The position numbers and the translations under genes are program-made. The notes beneath the pieces were generated by a model. That model ran no database searches and was not told where the DNA came from. It saw nothing but the letters and a program-made list of their open reading frames with translations. Below, piece after piece: positions 1-6,997 of a stretch of DNA of 18,886 nucleotides (the first letter of the stretch is position 1; each line of letters starts with the position of its first letter). Origin of the DNA: CAZXCQ01 sp964639275 (GTDB lineage: Bacteria; Desulfobacterota; DSM-4660; Desulfatiglandales; Desulfatiglandaceae); the NCBI GenBank assembly GCA_964639275.1, contig CAZXCQ010000103.1:1-18886 (forward strand), read 5' to 3'.

Positions 1-81
1 GATCAAAGAGAAAACGGCTGAATAGAGGGCGTAGATCCCCCCCAGCAAAATGCCATTGGTCAGGGCCTGGAGAAAGAGCAT
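1..81 (-). CDS. livH: Branched-chain amino-acid ABC transporter permease, N-terminal fragment (LivH family)
   Basis: The reverse complement opens with ATG at 81 and reads 27 codons without a stop to the window edge. The peptide begins MLFLQALTNGILLGGIYAL, which matches the first membrane segment of LivH-type permeases, where a short polar start leads into NGxxxGxxYAL. LivH is one of two inner-membrane permeases of the Liv ABC importer. The gene lies 59 bases downstream of the livK-type binding protein on the same strand, the usual order in these operons. The identification rests on a short N-terminus plus context. The rest of the gene, and presumably livM, livG and livF, lie outside the window. 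Confidence 0.75.
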   Translation of the reverse strand, partial: MLFLQALTNGILLGGIYALYSAVFSLI

Positions 82-94
82 ACTCTACTCTGAG

Positions 95-135
95 GTCTGG
101 AGGGGGATGGGACAATGTCCGCCCCCTCTCCAGAC
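95..135 (-). promoter_or_regulatory. Intercistronic stem-loop between livK and livH
   Basis: The 59-base space between the binding-protein stop and the permease start is almost filled by one inverted repeat. Its outer arms are GTCTGGAG and CTCCAGAC, with G-run/C-run pairing inside and a GGAC/GTCC pair near the tip. There is no T-run after it on the minus strand, so it does not look like an intrinsic terminator. Hairpins at this place in transporter operons often stabilise the upstream binding-protein mRNA and lower expression of the permease genes. That role is inferred here. Confidence 0.6.
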
Positions 136-140
136 AAACG

Positions 141-1364
141 TTAACGTGACTTCCAGGGAGGCATGGGGTAGCGGGGTTTGGCTTCGGCAGCCTTGGCAGG
201 ATAGACGTTGACCAGTTTTCCATCCTGGACCTGGACGGCCACTGGCGGGTGTGCCACGTTGGCACCGTCCTTACCAAAATGGATCTGACCATAGAAAGTC
301 ATCATGTCAAGCTCATGGAGTTTCTTCATCAGCTTCTCACGGTCAGCCTTGGTAAGACCCGGCTTGAGCCCAAGTTCTTCGACCGCCATTTGGAGTATGA
401 CCGCACCACCTGCCGTAGCGGCCTCAACGTAGTCAGGATATCTGTCAAACCGCTTTTTATAAGCGTTGTTAAAGTCTGCGGCCGTACCAAAGATCGGGCC
501 CTTATAAGGCAGGTTTGGGGTCCATTCTGAGGCGGCAAAGACATATTCTGCATCGTTCTTGAGACCTTTAATAAAGGCTGGCACGGTTGGACCGTAGGAA
601 AAGGCTACCGCCTTGGGGTTGAAGTCGATCTCTTTCAGGGCCTTCATTACCCTGAGGCTGACCCCCAGATGGGATCCCACCAGCAAGATATCGGGGTTCT
701 TGGCCTTGGCCTTCTCCAGCATGGTGTTGTAATCTTGGAGCTTGATAGGGAAGAGCTCAAAGTGGACCACCTCAAAACCATTCTTCTTGGCATATTTTTT
801 GTAGCCCTCACAGGCGAGTGCGCAGAACGGGATGTTGGCCCCTACGATTGCAACCGTCTTGGGTCTTGGAGTGACTGCGGTAAAGACATCCACGCAACCC
901 TTGACCTCCTCGGTGGCCTTACCTAATGTGGAGAAGTAGTATTTAAACCCTCGGTCAAACAGCTTATTGGAACTGGCCGCACCCGAAATCAGGGGGTATT
1001 TGTGCCGCTCGGCTGCCGCAGAGGCCGCCATCACCTGGGAAGACCCAAAGCCCCCAAGCAGCAGGCCTACCCCATCTTTGGTAACAAGCTTGTCGATCAG
1101 TTTGGCACTCATCTGCGGGTTGGACTGGTCATCATAAAAGATAATCTTGATCTTGTATTTGCCACTGATGCCGCCCTTTGCGTTGACCGTTTCTTGCCAA
1201 ATGGTATAGGCATCTCTGACGAGCTCGCCGGCCTTGCCAAACAACCCAGTCAAGGGCAACGCACACCCAAAGGTGAATTTTTCGGCCGCCTGAACCGGCC
1301 CACACACCGCCATCGTCAATGCCAATACCAGTGCAAATACACCAATTCTTACCCTCTTTTTCAT
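141..1364 (-). CDS. livK: Branched-chain amino-acid ABC transporter periplasmic substrate-binding protein
   Basis: The 407-residue product is a type I periplasmic binding protein (Peripla_BP_6 / Leu-Ile-Val-binding family). An export signal covers residues 1-27: a KKR start, a hydrophobic core and cleavage after VQA. The mature protein opens with FTFGCALPLTGLFGKAGE, the family's β1 and ligand loop. It continues with NAKGGISG and IIFYDDQSNP (about 63-82) and GGFGSSQVMAASAAAE (about 104-119), which contacts the amino-acid backbone in characterised members. It delivers substrate from the periplasm to the LivH/LivM permeases. The start has a strong GGAGGAAAG ribosome site. A small exported protein lies 90 bases upstream and livH follows. 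The ligand cannot be read from sequence; amino acids, short amides and aromatic acids are all known in this family. Confidence 0.9.
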   Translation of the reverse strand: MKKRVRIGVFALVLALTMAVCGPVQAAEKFTFGCALPLTGLFGKAGELVRDAYTIWQETVNAKGGISGKYKIKIIFYDDQSNPQMSAKLIDKLVTKDGVGLLLGGFGSSQVMAASAAAERHKYPLISGAASSNKLFDRGFKYYFSTLGKATEEVKGCVDVFTAVTPRPKTVAIVGANIPFCALACEGYKKYAKKNGFEVVHFELFPIKLQDYNTMLEKAKAKNPDILLVGSHLGVSLRVMKALKEIDFNPKAVAFSYGPTVPAFIKGLKNDAEYVFAASEWTPNLPYKGPIFGTAADFNNAYKKRFDRYPDYVEAATAGGAVILQMAVEELGLKPGLTKADREKLMKKLHELDMMTFYGQIHFGKDGANVAHPPVAVQVQDGKLVNVYPAKAAEAKPRYPMPPWKSR

Positions 1365-1454
1365 GGCTTTCCTCCGGTTTTGCGGTTTATCATTGATACT
1401 GTCTGCCTCGTTAGGCCTTTCAAGCGATCAGGCCCTCATAATCCTTTGTGATTT

Positions 1455-1757
1455 CTAAAACTTGCCCAACGGTCTTTTGAAGGTAAAGCGGGCAGGTTCG
1501 GCCATCATCTTTTCGAATGCCTCTTGGGAGTTTCCACCCAGGGCGGAAAAGGGGTAGGAGAGACCAAACATGATGGTGCCAATTGCCGTCGCAACAATTC
1601 CCAAGGGTCTGACCAAGACGGCATCGGCGAGCATATTCTCTACGCCATCGTCCAGACCCCCGTAAAGCTCCTGGGCCAGGGCTGAAGACCCGTAAGGGAT
1701 AAAAAACAGGCCGACAATCACAAAAAAAACAATGGAATGTTTTTTGGTTTTGTGCAT
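1455..1757 (-). CDS. Small exported or membrane protein upstream of livK (100 aa, function unknown)
   Basis: ATG at 1757 is preceded by AAAGGAGG five bases away, a near-ideal ribosome site. The product has a signal peptide: basic MHKTKKH, a hydrophobic stretch and an ALA-Q cleavage motif near residue 29. A second hydrophobic segment, about residues 47-71 (RPLGIVATAIGTIMFGLSYP), follows, and the C-terminus ends in PARFTFKRPLGKF. I cannot assign a function. The motif-rich C-terminus (EPARFTFKRPLG) suggests a conserved family of small envelope proteins. It sits 90 bases upstream of livK on the same strand, so co-transcription is plausible. The start region is duplicated across the N gap (see 1725-1934); the copy next to the intact reading frame is the one annotated. 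Confidence 0.75.
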   Translation of the reverse strand: MHKTKKHSIVFFVIVGLFFIPYGSSALAQELYGGLDDGVENMLADAVLVRPLGIVATAIGTIMFGLSYPFSALGGNSQEAFEKMMAEPARFTFKRPLGKF

Positions 1758-1779
1758 ACATACCTCCTTTCGTCCAAGT
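1725..1779. repeat. 55-bp exact duplicate at the left edge of the assembly gap
   Basis: These 55 bases abut the N-run and are identical to 1880-1934 on its other side, in the same orientation. They carry the first codons and ribosome site of the small exported protein. The equal length and the position flush with both gap edges point to two contig ends that share a k-mer overlap rather than to a biological repeat. Confidence 0.95.
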
Positions 1780-1879
1780 NNNNNNNNNNNNNNNNNNNNN
1801 NNNNNNNNNNNNNNNNNNNNNNNNNNNNNNNNNNNNNNNNNNNNNNNNNNNNNNNNNNNNNNNNNNNNNNNNNNNNNNN
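1780..1879. other. Assembly gap of exactly 100 N
   Basis: A run of exactly 100 N is a conventional placeholder for a scaffold gap of unknown size. Because the same 55 bases flank it on both sides, the true gap may be negative. In that case the chromosome would read continuously from 1779 to 1935, with both the N-run and one 55-bp copy being artefacts. Confidence 0.97.
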
Positions 1880-1934
1880 AAAAACAATGGAATGTTTTTT
1901 GGTTTTGTGCATACATACCTCCTTTCGTCCAAGT
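1880..1934. repeat. 55-bp exact duplicate at the right edge of the assembly gap
   Basis: Second copy of 1725-1779, starting at the first base after the N-run. It repeats the ribosome site and the first codons of the small exported protein, but the frame runs straight into N. It should not be annotated as a second gene. Confidence 0.95.
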
Positions 1935-2050
1935 CCCATACTTGGCAGTGGCAGTCGTTACCAAAAAAGGCAAAACAGGCCCGCAAGACATATCCATGAT
2001 AAAGGCTGGATCCGGGCGGGTCAAACAAAAACAGGGCGTAACCGTTTCCC

Positions 2051-2084
2051 TAACCCGGAACGCTGAACCCGGAACCTGTGAACG
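2051..2084. repeat. GAACC-rich intergenic repeat
   Basis: The stretch repeats short words of the form GGAAC, TGAACC and TGTGAACG. A closely similar string occurs at 6666-6697 next to a perfect hairpin. Such degenerate GAACC strings lie between genes, not in them, in this window. Function unknown. Confidence 0.5.
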
Positions 2085-2117
2085 CATACAACAGGGCCAA
2101 AGTGTTGAACCAAATGC

Positions 2118-2146
2118 AGGATAGAGAAAAGTCCTTTGCATGTCAA
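2118..2146 (-). promoter_or_regulatory. Candidate sigma-70 promoter for the small protein / liv operon
   Basis: On the minus strand TTGACA (2146-2141), a perfect -35 box, is followed after 17 bases by TATCCT (2123-2118), a 4/6 match to the -10 box. It points toward the small exported protein and livK. The leader to that gene would be about 350 bases as drawn, or about 200 if the gap and one 55-bp copy are artefacts. Predicted from sequence only. Confidence 0.5.
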
Positions 2147-2164
2147 GAAGATAGGACAGAGACA

Positions 2165-2686
2165 ATGAACAAGGAAAGGAGAAGATCAGGGATGCTGATT
2201 CCGACAGTCGCCCTCGGGATACTTGCCCTCATACTGCTCGCCGTGGGCTATTTGAAAGGAGAGGGGGAACATATCAGCGGGTTAAGGTCGGCGCTGGGCA
2301 TGACAGTTGAGATACTGCCCCTGCTGGTCTTTGCGTTTATCATCGCTGGCATGGTCCAGGTCCTTCTCTCCAATGAGGTCATAGGACGGTGGGTAGGGCC
2401 TGAATCCGGTTTTCGAGGCATAGTCATCGGCTCGGTGGCCGGAGGCCTCTGTCCGGGGGGCCCTTTTGTGAGCCTCCCCATCGCAGCAGGACTCCTCCAT
2501 TCCGGGGCCGGCATCGGGACCATGGTGGCCTTTATCACCGGATGGTCGCTCTGGGCCGTGAGCCGGTTGCCGATGGAGGTGGGGATCCTTGGCTGGGAGT
2601 TTACGTTGATCCGTCTGGCAAGTACCGCTGTCTTCCCTATCCTTTCAGGCCTGATAGCCCAGGTCCTTTTTGGAGGCCCCAGATGA
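2165..2686 (+). CDS. Half-size predicted permease, YraQ/ArsP-type (DUF318 family)
   Basis: The product of 173 residues is mostly hydrophobic, with about five membrane segments. It contains the family hallmark GSVAGGLCPGGPFVSLPI (about residues 90-107) and a preceding EILPLLVFAFIIAGMVQ helix. Family members (predicted permeases, COG0701) include the organoarsenical exporter ArsP, but the substrate of most is unknown. Full-length members run about 300-350 residues with two related halves; this one is half size, so it may act as a homodimer or with a partner. ATG 2165 (MNKERRRSG, a basic cytoplasmic start) was chosen. ATG 2192 has a better ribosome site (AAGGAG, ten bases upstream) and is a real alternative, giving 164 residues. 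It ends convergently 83 bases from rfbC. Confidence 0.75.
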   Translation: MNKERRRSGMLIPTVALGILALILLAVGYLKGEGEHISGLRSALGMTVEILPLLVFAFIIAGMVQVLLSNEVIGRWVGPESGFRGIVIGSVAGGLCPGGPFVSLPIAAGLLHSGAGIGTMVAFITGWSLWAVSRLPMEVGILGWEFTLIRLASTAVFPILSGLIAQVLFGGPR

Positions 2687-2769
2687 GGGCCCTAACACCC
2701 AGAAAAAAATGCTGAATCTTCCACCCGGAACGGATAGGAATATGATTTTAAAGGGGGACGAAAAAGGGA

Positions 2770-3345
2770 TCACCCGTGGTCCGGTGGCGTGTAAAGGGGC
2801 AAAAGCGCCTCCGGCACCTCCTTCAGTTTTGGGTTTTTGCTATCCTTATCAGAAAGGACCGGGGTCTTTATCGGCCAGGCAACCGCTATGGATGGATCTG
2901 ACCAGAGGATTCCATACTCATCCCCGGGGGCATAGAGGTCGGTGCATTTATATATCACATCTGCGGTTTCGCTGAGGACGCAGAAACCGTGGGCAAACCC
3001 AGTGGGGACAAAGAGTTGACGTCTGTTACTGGCTGAGAGGACGGTTGCTGTCCACCGTCCAAAAGTCGGAGAACCTCGTCTAATGTCAACGGCGACGTCA
3101 AATATCTCCCCCGAAATGACATAAACCAGTTTGGCCTGTGGGTGTTTAAATTGATAGTGGAGTCCGCGAAGGGTGAAACGCCGTGAATGCGAGTGATTAT
3201 CCTGCACAAAGGGTTGATCGATTCCCACCTCACCATACTTGTTCATGTGGTAGGTCTCCATGAAGAAACCCCGATCATCTTCAAACACCTCTGGCTCAAT
3301 CAATACGACTCCTGGGAGAGAATCCTCAATACACTTCAGTGTCAT
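2770..3345 (-). CDS. rfbC: dTDP-4-dehydrorhamnose 3,5-epimerase
   Basis: This 191-residue cupin enzyme carries out the third step of dTDP-L-rhamnose synthesis, epimerising C3 and C5 of dTDP-4-keto-6-deoxyglucose in the cytoplasm. The length is normal for RmlC/RfbC. Visible hallmarks are the substrate-binding FEDDRGFFMETY segment (21-32), RGLHYQ with catalytic His63 (60-65), Lys72, the VPTGFAHGF strand (113-121) and YKCTDLYAPGDEYG with the conserved Tyr132. It is the last gene of the rfb operon. Its ATG lies inside the end of rfbA (20-base overlap), with a GGGGAG ribosome site within rfbA, so translation is probably coupled. Confidence 0.95.
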   Translation of the reverse strand: MTLKCIEDSLPGVVLIEPEVFEDDRGFFMETYHMNKYGEVGIDQPFVQDNHSHSRRFTLRGLHYQFKHPQAKLVYVISGEIFDVAVDIRRGSPTFGRWTATVLSASNRRQLFVPTGFAHGFCVLSETADVIYKCTDLYAPGDEYGILWSDPSIAVAWPIKTPVLSDKDSKNPKLKEVPEALLPLYTPPDHG

Positions 3346-4228
3346 TGTCTGTATTCTCCCCTTCTGAGATGAGTTCCATCAGGTATTGGCCATATTCGTT
3401 CTTGAGCATATCCTGAGCGAGTCTCTGGAGCTGTGACCGGTCAATATAGCCCTTCCGGAAGGCGATCTCTTCGATACACGCAATCTTGAGGCCCTGCCGT
3501 TCCTGTATGGACTGGACAAAGCTGCTGGCCTGCTGGAGCGACTTATGCGTCCCCGTATCGAGCCAGGCAAACCCCCGCCCCAGGAGTTCCACCCAGAGCC
3601 GGCCCCGCTGCAAATACGCCAGATTGACATCCGTGATCTCAAGTTCTCCCCGGGCCGATGGGGTGAGGTCTTCCGCTATCCCCACAACATCGTTGTCGTA
3701 GAAGTAGAGCCCGGGAACCGCGTATCTGGATTTTGGTCTCTGAGGTTTCTCCTCAATCCCGGTGACCCTGCCCTCCCGGTCAAACTCCACCACCCCATAG
3801 CGTTGCGGATCACGGACCAGGTAACCAAAGATAATGCCCCCTTCCTTGAGCCCCGCGCATCTCTCAAGGATCTGCGGGAGCCCGTGCCCGTGGAAAATAT
3901 TGTCTCCCAGGACCAGGGCAACATGATCCCCTCCGATAAATCCCTTGCCAATGATAAATGCCTGGGCCAGCCCTTCGGGCCGGGGCTGTTCAGCGTAGGA
4001 GAGCGAAAGGCCCAGGTGCGAACCATCATTGAGAAGCTGTATAAACCTCGGCAGGTCCTCAGGAGTGGATATGATCAGTATTTCACGGATTCCCGACAAC
4101 ATGAGCACCGAGAGCGGATAATAGATCATCGGCTTGTCATAGACCGGCATCAGTTGCTTACTCACAACCCGTGTAATCGGGTACAACCGGGTCCCTGAAC
4201 CACCTGCCAGAATTATCCCTTTCATCAT
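3326..4228 (-). CDS. rfbA: Glucose-1-phosphate thymidylyltransferase
   Basis: The 300-residue enzyme joins glucose-1-phosphate and dTTP to give dTDP-glucose, the first step of the dTDP-L-rhamnose pathway. The nucleotidyltransferase signature GGSGTRLYPIT lies at residues 9-19, followed by KQLMPVYDKPMIYYPLS, which holds the catalytic lysine. Further family segments are YAEQPRPEGLAQAF, LGDNIFHG, EEKPQRPKSRYAVPGLYFYD and the C-terminal AWLDTGTH. Length and motifs are those of RmlA/RfbA. The start is ATGATG with GAGG eight bases upstream; either Met could be used. It lies 49 bases downstream of rfbB and overlaps rfbC by 20 bases. Confidence 0.96.
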   Translation of the reverse strand: MMKGIILAGGSGTRLYPITRVVSKQLMPVYDKPMIYYPLSVLMLSGIREILIISTPEDLPRFIQLLNDGSHLGLSLSYAEQPRPEGLAQAFIIGKGFIGGDHVALVLGDNIFHGHGLPQILERCAGLKEGGIIFGYLVRDPQRYGVVEFDREGRVTGIEEKPQRPKSRYAVPGLYFYDNDVVGIAEDLTPSARGELEITDVNLAYLQRGRLWVELLGRGFAWLDTGTHKSLQQASSFVQSIQERQGLKIACIEEIAFRKGYIDRSQLQRLAQDMLKNEYGQYLMELISEGENTDNDTEVY

Positions 4229-4277
4229 GCACGCCTCAATCTCTGGGAATCCCTAAAAGCAGTCCTCTTGGTCCTGA

Positions 4278-5327
4278 TCAACCGTAGTGCGCCTTTATCC
4301 ATGACTGGTACTCCCTGCTCCTGACCTGGTTAACCCATTCCTGGTTGTCGAGGTACCACTTGATGGTCTTACGAATGCCGGTTTCAAGTGACTCTTCCGG
4401 GTGCCAGCCCAATGTCTGCCTCAGCTTGGCAAAATCGATGGCATACCGGCGGTCATGGCCGGGGCGGTCCTTGACAAATGTTATCAGTTCTCTTCGTGGG
4501 CGACCCATTTTCGGCACCGGAAGCACGTCCAGGATATCACAGACCATCTCCACGATCCTGATGTTTTCCATCTCGGTGTCACCCCCGATGTTGTATGTCT
4601 CGCCCCGTTTTCCCCTTTTCATTATCGTCCATATGGCCGTGCAGTGATCCCTCACGTACAGCCAGTCCCTTACATTCAGACCATCCCCGTAAACGGGAAG
4701 CGGTTTTCTCTCAAGGGCATTGAGGATCATGAGGGGAATCAGTTTTTCGGGGAATTGGTAGGGACCATAATTATTGGAGCAATTGGAGATGGTGATGGGG
4801 AGATCATAGGTCTTGTGATATGCCCTTACCAGATGATCTGAAGAGGCCTTTGAGGCGGAATAGGGGCTATTGGGCCTGTAGGCCGTCTCCTCCGTAAAAT
4901 AACCCTCCTTCCCCAGGCTGCCAAATACCTCGTCGGTGCTGATGTGGTGAAAGAGTTTCATTCGCTCCCCGTGTTTCCTTGCCAGCTCCAGCAGCTCAAA
5001 TGTCCCAACGATATTGGTCTGGATAAAGGCGTCGGGTCTTACAATGGACCTGTCCACATGGGATTCAGCGGCAAAATGGCAGACGGTGTCTATGGCGAAG
5101 TCGGAAAAGACGCCGGCCATCCTTTCCTGATCGCAGATATCTGCATTGATAAAGACATAGCGTTTGGGAAAATTCTTCTCAACATCTATTAGATTCTCCG
5201 GGTTGCCCGCATAGGTCAGGCAGTCCACATTGATCACGCGGCCATCAAACTCAGATTCATCCAGGAGATACCGGACAAAATTGGTGCCAATAAACCCGCA
5301 TCCCCCGGTCACCAACATGTTTTTCAT
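4278..5327 (-). CDS. rfbB: dTDP-glucose 4,6-dehydratase
   Basis: This 349-residue short-chain dehydrogenase/reductase converts dTDP-glucose to dTDP-4-keto-6-deoxyglucose with bound NAD, the second step of the pathway. The Rossmann signature TGGCGFIG is at residues 7-14. The dehydratase-specific triad T131-D132-E133 lies in the STDEVFGSLG motif, and the SDR pair Tyr156/Lys160 lies in YSASK. NNYGPYQFPEKLIPLMI and GDGLNVRDWLYVRDH are strongly family-specific. Its ATG overlaps the rfbD stop as ATGA (5327-5324), with AGGAG upstream inside rfbD, indicating translational coupling. Confidence 0.97.
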   Translation of the reverse strand: MKNMLVTGGCGFIGTNFVRYLLDESEFDGRVINVDCLTYAGNPENLIDVEKNFPKRYVFINADICDQERMAGVFSDFAIDTVCHFAAESHVDRSIVRPDAFIQTNIVGTFELLELARKHGERMKLFHHISTDEVFGSLGKEGYFTEETAYRPNSPYSASKASSDHLVRAYHKTYDLPITISNCSNNYGPYQFPEKLIPLMILNALERKPLPVYGDGLNVRDWLYVRDHCTAIWTIMKRGKRGETYNIGGDTEMENIRIVEMVCDILDVLPVPKMGRPRRELITFVKDRPGHDRRYAIDFAKLRQTLGWHPEESLETGIRKTIKWYLDNQEWVNQVRSREYQSWIKAHYG

Positions 5328-6211
5328 TGCCTGGTCTCCTCAACCTCACTGATCAATCTCTCTCTAAAAGCGGAGATAAATTGATCCAGGTCACTTGTCC
5401 ACTCCGCCATCAGATCTACACCCGCCTCCTTTAGACGTTGATTCTCCAGGATGGAGTTTACGGGTCTCTTGGCCAACGCGGGATATTGCTCCGTGGTGTA
5501 GGGAACCAGCAAATGGGGCACCCCCATCTTATCGAGAAAACAGGTGGCCAGTTCATACCAGGTACAATACCCCTGGGATGTCGCATGGTAGGTGCCCTGG
5601 CCCTTTACATCGATCAGCTTTTCTATCTGCAGCGCCAGTCGAAAAGACCATGTGGGGGACCCGAACTGGTCGTTTACCACCCTTATCTCTCCTTGGGGAT
5701 CTCTCAGGGCGAGCCTCAGTATTGTTTTTAGAAAATTGCGTCCCCTGATACCATACATCCATGCGGTGCGCAAGATCATGTGGTCATCAGTAGTCCTTCG
5801 AATGGCCTCCTCTGCCTCATACTTGGTCACCCCGTAGTAAGAAACAGGGTTTTCATCATCCGCCTCCGTGTAGGGTTCAGGCACCTTCTTGCTGCCATCA
5901 AAGACATAATCGGTTGAGATATGAATCAATCGGGCCCCCTGTTTTTTTGCCGCGGCAGCCAGGTTTGTTGGACCCTCCACATTTACCTTCCATGCCAGAT
6001 CCCTTTTTGTCTCGCATTCATCAACCCTGGTGAAGGCGGCACAGTTCAAAATCGTTTCAGGCATTAGGTCCCTTATCATCTTATCCACGGCCGTCATGTC
6101 GGCTATATCAAGATCCCTTGACCCCAGCGACACAACCTCAAACCTCCGCTCCAGGACCTGCTGGCAGTCGCTCCCCAATTGTCCGGTACCCCCGGTTATC
6201 AATATTTTCAT
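5324..6211 (-). CDS. rfbD: dTDP-4-dehydrorhamnose reductase
   Basis: The 295-residue enzyme reduces the 4-keto group with NAD(P)H in the last step of dTDP-L-rhamnose synthesis. The start was set at ATG 6211 so that the protein opens with MKILITGGTGQLG, the Rossmann motif that begins this family. A longer reading frame to 6259 adds 16 residues with no family support. Other landmarks are NCAAFTRVDECE (56-67), HISTDYVFDG (97-106), Tyr126/Lys130 in YYGVTK, and RTAWMYGIRGRNFLKTI. It is the first enzyme gene of the operon and is coupled to rfbB by a 4-base overlap. The order D-B-A-C differs from the enterobacterial B-D-A-C. Confidence 0.95.
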   Translation of the reverse strand: MKILITGGTGQLGSDCQQVLERRFEVVSLGSRDLDIADMTAVDKMIRDLMPETILNCAAFTRVDECETKRDLAWKVNVEGPTNLAAAAKKQGARLIHISTDYVFDGSKKVPEPYTEADDENPVSYYGVTKYEAEEAIRRTTDDHMILRTAWMYGIRGRNFLKTILRLALRDPQGEIRVVNDQFGSPTWSFRLALQIEKLIDVKGQGTYHATSQGYCTWYELATCFLDKMGVPHLLVPYTTEQYPALAKRPVNSILENQRLKEAGVDLMAEWTSDLDQFISAFRERLISEVEETRQ

Positions 6212-6357
6212 GGCTCTTCTTTCTTTTCCTCCCTTCCAAACCGTCAGGTACCACCACAAGGAAAATCGTCTCCGTACCCCCTAACCCCATAAACCGGAGC
6301 TCAACAGGTTTGATCAATTCGCAAAAACCCATTAATGCCTCCCGACAAAGAATCCTG

Positions 6358-6567
6358 TCACAATGTCTGGCCTGAATAGTAGCGGGGCGAGGGGTAACCG
6401 AAATCCGCCTCCCAGTGGGGGAGAGGTCTTTCAAAATCAGGGGCTCGCCAGTCTGAGGTCCGCGTCGTCTCACATGAAAACAATGCGACACATGCGAGGA
6501 GCAGTATTGGCAAAAGACATCTTCCCAAAACCCTTTTTATCCCATCCATCCTTTCTCGCCTAACCAT
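6358..6567 (-). CDS. Small putative lipoprotein or secreted peptide (up to 69 aa)
   Basis: This short minus-strand frame lies 146 bases upstream of rfbD. It encodes a basic start, a hydrophobic core LLPILLLACVALFSC resembling a lipoprotein signal (the -2 Phe is not canonical), then a short polar, aromatic-rich tail (DWRAPDFERPLPHWEADFGYPSPRYY). A second Met at 6549 (MDGIKR) follows a GAGAAAGG sequence and may be the true start, giving 63 residues. The typical signal-plus-Cys layout is the only support; no family is recognised. It could be the first gene of the rfb transcript or an independent small gene. Confidence 0.4.
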   Translation of the reverse strand: MVRRERMDGIKRVLGRCLLPILLLACVALFSCETTRTSDWRAPDFERPLPHWEADFGYPSPRYYSGQTL

Positions 6568-6631
6568 TTTCTTTATCCCTTTTCTTCATCAAAACAATTT
6601 CGGTCCGCTTCAGAATATGATAGCCGTTCAT

Positions 6632-6676
6632 GGTTCAGGGTCAAAAGAATCAACGAAAAAAATGCGACCCTGAACC
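6632..6676. repeat. Perfect 11-bp inverted repeat (hairpin)
   Basis: GGTTCAGGGTC (6632-6642) and its exact complement GACCCTGAACC (6666-6676) flank an A-rich 23-base loop. No T-run follows on either strand, so it is not a standard terminator. The right arm leads into a GAACC-rich string like the one at 2051-2084, which suggests that both belong to one intergenic repeat family. Confidence 0.7.
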
Positions 6677-6771
6677 GTGAACGCTAAACCTGTGAGCCTT
6701 TACAATATATATTCCAAGGCCAAAGGTCAAATTTTCGTATCAATTTAGCTATTTTCAAGACTGGCACTCGG

Positions 6772-6997
6772 GCCGGGCGATGGAGGTTCCGTTTTGAAGG
6801 GTGTATCCCTGCCTGAGGCAGACGAGCCTGTCTGAGACCGTTAGAGAGCGTTAGGAAATCACGGGGATCGAGGTTTCCAAAAAACATAAGACTTTCGCGG
6901 AGGTACTGCCCCCTATTTCTTCCTATGGCAGGTGATTTCTTTACGCTCTCTTACGGGCGAGTTATACGCCCGAAAAACGGAATCCCCATCGCCCGGC
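6772..6997. repeat. Long imperfect inverted repeat (possible MITE-like or structured element)
   Basis: The sequence 6772-6862 aligns with the reverse complement of 6932-6997. GCCGGGCGATGG is exact at the outer ends (6772-6783 with 6997-6986). TTCCGTTTT lies further in, and GAGAGCGT plus GAAATCAC are shared near the inner ends. The left arm is about 25 bases longer because of an insert containing the hairpin CTGCC-TGA-GGCAG (6809-6821). The right arm holds its own perfect hairpin CGGGCG-7-CGCCCG (6954-6972). Loop 6863-6931. This may be a non-autonomous mobile element or a structured RNA; no terminal target duplication was identified. Confidence 0.6.

Noticed and set aside
1880..1934. A second copy of the small exported protein gene start
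   Set aside because: It is an exact copy of the other gap edge and runs into N; best explained as contig overlap rather than a real tandem gene.
6276..6290. CCCCCTAACCCCAT string also present near 13098-13110 as CCCCTAACCCCAT
   Set aside because: Short C-rich word; two matches of this length and composition are weak evidence for a repeat, and the flanks do not align.
6684..6887. Minus-strand frame of 67 codons
   Set aside because: It runs through the left arm of the inverted repeat, has no ribosome site or family features, and its sequence is explained by the repeat.
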